In this document: positions 1 through 3,806 of the stretch, one piece after another
Layout: every line of letters starts with the position of its first letter
Position numbering within the stretch: the stretch's first letter is position 1
Program-made: the position numbers and the translations under genes
Source of the DNA: Firm-04 sp045627405
GTDB lineage: Bacteria > Bacillota > Clostridia > Oscillospirales > Ruminococcaceae
DNA: 9,726 nt
Reading direction: 5' to 3'
Assembly: GCA_045627405.1 (NCBI GenBank)
Contig: JAZQNP010000019.1
Coordinates: forward strand, 1-9,726
Notes under the pieces: model-generated
What the model was told of the DNA's origin: nothing
Databases searched by the model: none
Seen by the model: the letters and a program-made list of their open reading frames with translations, nothing else

Positions 1-694
1 TATTTTCGTCTTTTTTGAATCTGCACACCAGCGCATTGTCCGTGCTGCAAACAGGATTCTGTGTCAGAATCTGAAAATAGTCCTCGTGATAGGTCAGTAC
101 GAATAGCTGCCGCAGCAAGCATTCTTTCAGATTTTCCTTGCCAAGTATCAGCGGCATCCGGTCATGAATCGTCCGAACCGGCGCAACGGATTCTCTTGTC
201 AGTATGGAAAACACCGGAACCTGCATACCGCAATGCTCCTCATAACGGTACAGACCGGCAAGATAAGTGATTTCAGCTCCTTCCGGCTGAATCACATACT
301 TTGCTTTCTTGATGCTGCGCTGCTCATTTGCGTTGCGGAAACCGACTTCGGAAGGCGGGATACCCCATTCATAATACCATGAAGCGGGGATGATACACCG
401 CCGTCTGAACCACGAATCCTTCCACATAGCCTTCTGGTCAGCGGTTTCGATGCGGCAGTTGATGATCAGCTTCGGAGTTGCTTCATGTGTGAAGCCCCAT
501 ACCATAGGAAATACCGCCATGTTTCCCTGCTTATTCGGCGCAAGCACCGCAGCTGTGTCGGTCGGACGGATATTGCCGGACATAGCCATATTCTTTGACA
601 GCTTCCTCATCATTTCGTCAGCAAGCGGCAGCTGCTGCGCCTTCGATATGAAATAAGAGAGCGATTTGCTTTCAGCATAATACCAGACACACAC
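1..694 (-). CDS. SRAP family protein (YedK/HMCES-like, SOS response-associated), partial at window edge
   Basis: SRAP proteins use an N-terminal cysteine to form a covalent crosslink with abasic sites in single-stranded DNA, shielding them. The frame runs from a GTG at 694-692 to the window edge with no stop (231 codons visible, near the usual family length, so little is missing). The Met is followed directly by Cys2, the reactive residue after Met removal. The other family landmarks are in order: NCRIET with Asn79, IIPASWYYEW with Glu109, and TIHDRMP with His177, matching the Cys/Asn/Glu/His catalytic set of E. coli YedK. The GTG start is fixed by the required Cys2 and by a GGAGG site 8 bases upstream (703-707). 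The usual N-terminal MCGR is replaced by MCVW. It is transcribed alone from a consensus promoter under a LexA box, so SOS induction is expected. Confidence 0.93.
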   Translation of the reverse strand, partial: MCVWYYAESKSLSYFISKAQQLPLADEMMRKLSKNMAMSGNIRPTDTAAVLAPNKQGNMAVFPMVWGFTHEATPKLIINCRIETADQKAMWKDSWFRRRCIIPASWYYEWGIPPSEVGFRNANEQRSIKKAKYVIQPEGAEITYLAGLYRYEEHCGMQVPVFSILTRESVAPVRTIHDRMPLILGKENLKECLLRQLFVLTYHEDYFQILTQNPVCSTDNALVCRFKKDEN

Positions 695-718
695 GGTATT
701 CACCTCCGCTTTTACAAT

Positions 719-732
719 CGAACATACGTTCT
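719..732 (-). promoter_or_regulatory. LexA (DinR) SOS box of the SRAP gene
   Basis: CGAACATACGTTCT matches the Gram-positive LexA consensus CGAACRNRYGTTYC at 13 of 14 positions. It lies just downstream of the -10 element, over the expected transcription start, so bound LexA would block the promoter. The link with an SOS-associated gene supports it. Confidence 0.9.
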
Positions 733-738
733 CATTTG

Positions 739-767
739 ATTATACCACAAGTGAAACGCTTTGTCAA
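739..767 (-). promoter_or_regulatory. Consensus promoter of the SRAP gene
   Basis: On the minus strand TTGACA (767-762) and TATAAT (744-739) are separated by 17 bases: a perfect sigma-A promoter. Transcription should start near 732, inside the LexA box, giving a leader of about 40 bases before the GTG. Such a strong promoter suits a gene held off by a repressor. Confidence 0.93.
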
Positions 768-798
768 TAGGGGGAAGGATACCTTGCTCAAAGAAAAA

Positions 799-898
799 AG
801 AGGGAGTAAGATTGATATAACCCCCTTAGAACTTTGCACACTTTTGTTGTTTCGTGTGTCTACTCTAAGGGGATTATATCACAATGATCGTTCCCTCT
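799..898. repeat. 100-bp imperfect palindrome (MITE-like or structured element)
   Basis: Outer arms AGAGGGA (799-805) and TCCCTCT (892-898) are inverted copies. An inner stem pairs 813-830 with 864-881 with a single mismatch (core CCCCTTAGA / TCTAAGGGG). A third helix pairs CACAC (837-841) with GTGTG (854-858) around a T-rich loop. The element sits between two divergent promoters and carries no credible gene. No clear target-site duplication is visible. It could be a small non-autonomous mobile element, an insulating bidirectional hairpin, or a structured RNA. Confidence 0.6.
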
Positions 899-1004
899 GT
901 TCGTTCTCACAGGTCAATCTCATCTGTAAAATTGTGCTTTTATTATAAATCCAGTGTGAGCAAATACCTAGATTTGTGCATATTACCAATCTGGATAAAA
1001 GTGC

Positions 1005-1033
1005 TTGACAAATATATCGAGGTGTGATATACT
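1005..1033 (+). promoter_or_regulatory. Promoter of the padR-like/DUF2812 operon
   Basis: TTGACA (1005-1010), a 17-base spacer and TATACT (1028-1033) form a near-perfect sigma-A promoter. Transcription should start near 1040, about 57 bases before the PadR-family ATG. Confidence 0.88.
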
Positions 1034-1068
1034 TGTATTGCAGTGAGATACATTGCACTTCGATATAT
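1012..1068. promoter_or_regulatory. Inverted-repeat operator, probable autoregulation site of the PadR-family protein
   Basis: ATATATCGAGGTG (1012-1024) is repeated inverted as CACTTCGATATAT (1056-1068), 12 of 13 matching. Inside lies a second dyad, TGTAT (1034-1038) and ATACA (1048-1052). The dyads cover the promoter spacer, the -10 and the start point, where PadR proteins commonly bind to repress their own operon. Assignment to this PadR is inferred from position. Confidence 0.7.
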
Positions 1069-1096
1069 CGAACCAGAATAGATAGAGGTGAGGTAC

Positions 1097-1408
1097 ATGA
1101 ACGACAAAATCCGCCGCGTCTATGTCCCGATGACCGAGACTGGCTTCTACATTCTGTTTTGTCTGCGGGAGGAGATGCATGGTTACAGCATCGGACAGCG
1201 CGTGAAAGAAATGACAGACGGTGCTGTCACAATCAGCGCAGGAACAATGTACGGAACATTGTCCAAGATGGAAAAGGACGGGTTGATTGCCTTCGTCCGT
1301 GAGGAAGAAAAGCGAAAACTTTATCGCATTACTGCACTCGGAGAGGAAGTCCTGAACCTCGAAATTGAGCGCATCAAACGGCTTTACAGGAATATTGGAG
1401 GTAAATAA
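1097..1408 (+). CDS. PadR family transcriptional regulator
   Basis: This is a 103-residue winged-helix repressor of the short PadR type. The block from HGYSIGQ (residue 28) through ISAGTMYGTLSKMEKDGLI (about 46-64) is the family's helix-turn-helix, with TMYGTLSKME as the recognition-helix signature. It is followed by the wing (EEEKRKLYRITALGEE) and a short C-terminal dimerisation helix. The ATG at 1097 is preferred over the in-frame GTG at 1088 because a GAGGTG site (1085-1090) sits 6 bases before it. The gene is followed after 1 base by a DUF2812 gene, the standard PadR/DUF2812 pairing in Firmicutes. In such pairs the regulator probably senses a compound or envelope stress and controls its own operon. 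The effector is unknown. Confidence 0.93.
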   Translation: MNDKIRRVYVPMTETGFYILFCLREEMHGYSIGQRVKEMTDGAVTISAGTMYGTLSKMEKDGLIAFVREEEKRKLYRITALGEEVLNLEIERIKRLYRNIGGK

Positions 1409-1409
1409 A

Positions 1410-1991
1410 ATGGGCGGCAAGAGCAAGGATATCAAGAGAGTATTCAAATGGTTTCAGCCTGTGGACTACGAAAAGGAAGAACGCTGGCTGAGCGATATGG
1501 CGGCACAGGGCTGGCGATTTGTCGATACGACCGGCGTGAAGTTCACCTTTGAACGCTGTGAGCCGGAACAGGTGGTTTACCGCATCTACTGCTCCGGCAT
1601 GACGAACGACGGTGAAAACATCAAGACCATGTTCAGCGACTACGGCTGGGAATATCTGATGTCCGTTCAGATGCACAGCTATTTCCGCCGCCCTGCTGAG
1701 GGACACAGCGCGGAGGAACTCGACCTGTTCAGCGATGCGGAATCACGGCTTTCTGTCGTGCGCAGGATGCTGATCAATAAGATTAAGCTGCTGGTCTTTT
1801 TGATGCTGGTGATCATTATTCCGAACCTGCTTCGCTTTCTGGGCGTTGTCCGCAGCGGCAGTGAAGGCACATGGGGTGTTGCCATGCTGATCACATATTC
1901 TGTCCTGCTGCTGATTTACTGCTGCTTTATCCTTCACGAAGTTGTCGGATATTTCAGATTGAAAAAGAAGTATGAGGGAACAAAGGCTTAA
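1410..1991 (+). CDS. DUF2812 domain membrane protein
   Basis: A 193-residue protein with a cytoplasmic DUF2812 domain at the N-terminus (about 10-95) and two membrane segments (about 125-147 and 154-178), ending in a basic tail. The hallmark is EKEERWLSDMAAQGWRFVD (from residue 21), then FTFERCEPEQVVYRIYC and a second half with YGWEYL and a YFRRP end. The ATG at 1410 has GGAGG (1397-1401) eight bases upstream. An earlier in-frame start inside padR is not needed. It is translationally close to the PadR gene and shares its promoter and terminator. The biochemical role of DUF2812 is not established. By analogy with other PadR-linked membrane proteins it may act in stress sensing or be the regulated effector. 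Confidence 0.9.
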   Translation: MGGKSKDIKRVFKWFQPVDYEKEERWLSDMAAQGWRFVDTTGVKFTFERCEPEQVVYRIYCSGMTNDGENIKTMFSDYGWEYLMSVQMHSYFRRPAEGHSAEELDLFSDAESRLSVVRRMLINKIKLLVFLMLVIIIPNLLRFLGVVRSGSEGTWGVAMLITYSVLLLIYCCFILHEVVGYFRLKKKYEGTKA

Positions 1992-2012
1992 TGATACAAA
2001 GGCAGTATGCGA

Positions 2013-2053
2013 AAAGGCGGGATTAACCATGTGTTGCTCCCGCCTTTCTATTA
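2013..2053 (+). terminator. Terminator of the padR-like/DUF2812 operon, possibly bidirectional
   Basis: AAAGGCGGGA (2013-2022) and TCCCGCCTTT (2038-2047) form a perfect 10-bp stem with a 15-base loop, followed by a short T/A-rich stretch. The A run on the left arm means it can also stop transcripts arriving on the minus strand from the broken genes beyond it. Confidence 0.85.
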
Positions 2054-2263
2054 TAGGTCAATCTTATCGGAGAAGTCGCCGTTGACAACATAATAGACAG
2101 CCTTGTCCTCCGGCTTGATGTAGATTTCGACAGTCTTGATTCTTCCCTTGACCTTGCTCTTGTAATCCGCTTCGACAGCTTTCTTGATTTCAGCAAAGTC
2201 ATACTCATCCGCGCCGAACTGAATCTTGACGGTTTCCTTCGGTGCTGCTGCTTTTGCAGTTTT
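2051..2263 (-). pseudogene. DUF6465 family protein, 5'-truncated fragment
   Basis: The last 70 codons of a small acidic/basic protein are intact. They run from KTAKAAAPKETVK through IQFGADEYDFAEIKKAVE, an IYIKPEDKAVYYVVN strand pair and the FSDKIDL terminus with a TAA at 2051-2053. This matches my recollection of DUF6465 proteins of Clostridia, which have a Lys/Ala-rich N-terminal tail and this C-terminal alpha/beta domain. The normal start is missing: upstream the frame passes into ferredoxin DNA read in the wrong frame. No ribosome site precedes any start, so it is probably not made. Function of the family is unknown. Confidence 0.72.
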
Positions 2264-2273
2264 CCGACTGTGA

Positions 2274-2412
2274 TCTTTCCGTATTCCACTGCATTCTGCG
2301 GACACAGACTGATACACGCCATGCAGTGTGTGCAGTTTCTGCCCCAGACAGGTCTGCCGTTTTGCAGCCGGATATTTGACAGCGGGCAATCCTTCACACA
2401 GGCTCCGCAGCC
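2274..2412 (-). pseudogene. EFR1 family ferredoxin, C-terminal 4Fe-4S fragment (broken)
   Basis: One frame reads CGACVKDCPLSNIRLQNG, RPVWG, then CTHCMACISLCP and NAVEYGK: two CxxCxxCxxxCP-type cluster-binding motifs with the PVWG link typical of the C-terminal domain of EFR1 flavodoxin/ferredoxin proteins. Upstream, AAAGCATTTCA resembles the KAFH codons that usually precede this domain, but it is out of frame and shortened. The flavodoxin half is absent. Downstream, after EYGK, the DNA turns directly into the DUF6465 fragment in another frame. It is a decayed relic bounded by two recombination junctions (about 2265-2275 and about 2430-2440). Confidence 0.7.
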
Positions 2413-2438
2413 GCGCAGGGCTGAAATGCTTTATCACG

Positions 2439-3056
2439 CGCAAGGCTGTTTCGGGCTGCTGCGCATGGTGTACGGCAATGGCAGGACGCTTCGAGTACGG
2501 CGAGGAGCCGGACGATATTTACCGCCGCCACGACAACTGCGACTGCACCGTGACCTTTGAGAACGGACGCAAGCGTCAGGATGTGTGGAGCAAGCGGGAA
2601 TGGGAAGCGCCGGAGCCGGGCGCGGGTGCCGGTGAGCGGGTTGTTCTGACGAAGGAGCAGGCACGCGAGCTGGAAGAAAAAAATCAGCCGGAAGTATTGA
2701 CAAAGGACAGCAAACCTGCTATAATAAAATTACCAGATATAGAGATTGGTCGCTCTGTTGGAGCGAAAGCCAAGAACTATGACATTATGGATTTGGAAAC
2801 TGGTGAGCATTTCTCTCTTGCAGAAGGAACAAGTCTGCGAAATGTTCAAGTCTTTGCGGGCAAAGGTGTTAAAAAACCGTATGAAAAAGCATGGAAATAT
2901 GCAAAGAAATTCGGCGGCCATGTCGAAGATTGGCAACATGCAAAAGGAATTGGAACCGTTGATTTTTACGGCGAGTATCGCGATGCAGAACTGCATTGGT
3001 CTCAATGTGACGGATATGGTAAACATGATTTCTTCATAAAGAGGTGGTTAGAATGA
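2439..3056 (+). pseudogene. MuF-type phage minor head protein with C-terminal toxin-like domain, 5'-truncated
   Basis: This is the last ~205 codons of a phage head morphogenesis (MuF / SPP1 gp7-like) protein. Residues 1-57 of the remnant carry the C-terminal MuF signature: CCAWC (Cys7, Cys8, Cys11), then GEEPDDIYRRHDNCDC (His31, Cys34, Cys36) and RKRQDVWSKREWE. A linker (about 58-110) leads to a separate tail with NVQVFAGKG, DWQHAKGIGTVDFYG, AELHWSQCDG and a basic end. In Firmicutes temperate phages MuF proteins often end in exchangeable toxins followed by an immunity gene; this tail and its overlapping neighbour fit that plan. G+C is about 63-73% in the MuF part (2521-2640) and about 43% in the tail (2761-3000). 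The N-terminal MuF region is missing and no start or ribosome site remains. The catalytic activity is unknown; a BECR-fold nuclease is only a guess. Confidence 0.75.
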
Positions 3057-3214
3057 AAGTCAAATATACCGGAACTCAATATCTTGGAACAGCATTTGAT
3101 GCAGGAAAAGTTTATGAGGTTCTTTCTGTAGAAAAAGGCTGGTATCGCATCATGACTGAGCTTGATGAAGATTATCTCTTTCCGCCTGAATGTTTTGAGA
3201 TTGTTGAAGAATAA
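3053..3214 (+). CDS. Small putative immunity partner of the MuF toxin tail
   Basis: A 53-residue acidic protein whose ATG overlaps the toxin's stop (ATGA at 3053-3056), with AGAGGTGG (3040-3047) as ribosome site. It begins MKVKYTGTQYLGTAFDAGKV and ends LFPPECFEIVEE, a pattern of short strands rich in Tyr/Trp/Val suggestive of a small SH3-like barrel. The stop is followed at once by a strong terminator. Small proteins of this kind follow MuF heads with this tail in other Firmicutes prophages as I remember them. Position, translational coupling, low G+C (37% over 3061-3120) and acidity all suit an immunity protein, but no activity has been shown here. It remains intact although the toxin gene has lost its 5' end. 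Confidence 0.72.
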   Translation: MKVKYTGTQYLGTAFDAGKVYEVLSVEKGWYRIMTELDEDYLFPPECFEIVEE

Positions 3215-3241
3215 ACCGCCTTGATTATTCAGGGCGGTTTT
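3213..3241 (+). terminator. Terminator of the toxin/immunity pair
   Basis: AAACCGCC (3213-3220) pairs perfectly with GGCGGTTT (3233-3240), followed by T and CTC. The left arm starts inside the TAA stop of the small gene, so the pair ends in a compact transcription stop. Confidence 0.85.
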
Positions 3242-3313
3242 CTCATACCTACGCGACAGAGCGCGGCACGCCTCTGATGCAAGCGTACCAAGCCGCGCCA
3301 TTTAATAACAACC

Positions 3314-3339
3314 AAGCACTCTGCAAAGGGTGCTTTTTT
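3314..3339 (+). terminator. Terminator ahead of the HNH gene
   Basis: AAGCACTCT (3314-3322) pairs with AGGGTGCTT (3327-3335) across a GCAA tetraloop, with one G-T pair, then runs into TTTTT. The stem-loop with a GNRA loop and T tract is a textbook intrinsic terminator. It separates the toxin block from the HNH-terminase block. The 70 bases between the two terminators show no gene. Confidence 0.83.
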
Positions 3340-3361
3340 CATGTCCTGAAAGGAGAACACC

Positions 3362-3730
3362 ATGCCGAACGGAGCAAGAGCCAGACCGAGCAAAGCGAAC
3401 CTGCGGCCTGACCACAACGGCCCGCAGCGCGCGCAGTTCGAGTCGAACAAGAAGAAAATCTACGCGACGCAGAAGGTCTGCGGAATCTGCGGCAAGCCGG
3501 TTGACTTCCGGCTGAAATTCCCGCATCCGCTCTCTCCCTGCATTGACCATATCATTCCGGTTGCCAAAGGCGGGCACCCTTCCGACCTCAACAACTTGCA
3601 GCTCGCACACATGACCTGCAACCGGGACAAATCCGACAAGCTCGTTGCCCAGAAGCAGGACTTCTCCGGCGGCGTCGAGCTGATCTCGAACCGGCTGCTG
3701 CCGCTGACCTTTGACTGGAAAACCATCTGA
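3362..3730 (+). CDS. HNH endonuclease (phage packaging-associated type)
   Basis: A 122-residue HNH nuclease. Residues 40-43 (CGIC) begin the zinc-binding ribbon, followed by the core CIDHIIPVAKGGHPSDLNNL and HMTCNRDKSDKL, with His63, Asn78 and Asn87 in the HNH positions and His83/Cys86 likely completing the metal site. The N-terminus is short and basic. AGGAG (3351-3355) lies 6 bases before the ATG. HNH proteins of this size sit next to the terminase genes of many siphophages and assist cutting at the packaging site; here a terminase start follows after a 13-base gap, which supports that role. There is no small terminase gene between them. The gene appears intact, but its phage partners are not. 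Confidence 0.88.
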   Translation: MPNGARARPSKANLRPDHNGPQRAQFESNKKKIYATQKVCGICGKPVDFRLKFPHPLSPCIDHIIPVAKGGHPSDLNNLQLAHMTCNRDKSDKLVAQKQDFSGGVELISNRLLPLTFDWKTI

Positions 3731-3743
3731 AAGGAGTTTGTGC

Positions 3744-3806
3744 ATGAGCGAGACCCGCTTAGGCAAGCAAACTCCTACAATTTCGGTGCGATTGCCGTAC
3801 ACCGAA
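3744..3806 (+). pseudogene. Phage terminase large subunit, N-terminal fragment only
   Basis: An ATG with AAGGAG (3731-3736) seven bases upstream begins MSETRLGKQTPTISVRLPYT, which resembles the N-terminal stretch of Firmicutes phage large terminases (basic RLGKQ.PT, then a V.LPY.. strand before the ATPase core). After about 20-23 codons the similarity stops. From 3807 the DNA is the 3' end of the cellulase gene read antisense, so the long open frame onward to 4457 is a shadow. No Walker motifs or nuclease domain remain. The start codon and ribosome site survive, so a chimeric product could in principle be made. Confidence 0.68.

Noticed and set aside
61..656. Three plus-strand open frames at the window start
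   Set aside because: They are antisense to the GTG-started SRAP gene, which has all family catalytic residues, a promoter and a LexA site.
736..948. 70-codon plus-strand frame in the SRAP-PadR intergenic region
   Set aside because: It runs across the SRAP promoter and the palindrome, has no ribosome site and no recognisable sequence.
1365..1409. Earlier start for the DUF2812 protein inside the PadR gene
   Set aside because: The ATG at 1410 has a well-spaced GGAGG and begins at the usual family N-terminus; the extra residues are PadR codons read in another frame.
2328..2438. Apparent start of the MuF head protein at 2328
   Set aside because: The first 37 codons are antisense to the ferredoxin fragment and show no phage similarity or ribosome site; phage homology starts near 2439.
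3241..3313. Search for a gene or tRNA between the two terminators
   Set aside because: No cloverleaf, start codon with ribosome site or conserved motif is visible; it appears to be leftover phage spacer.
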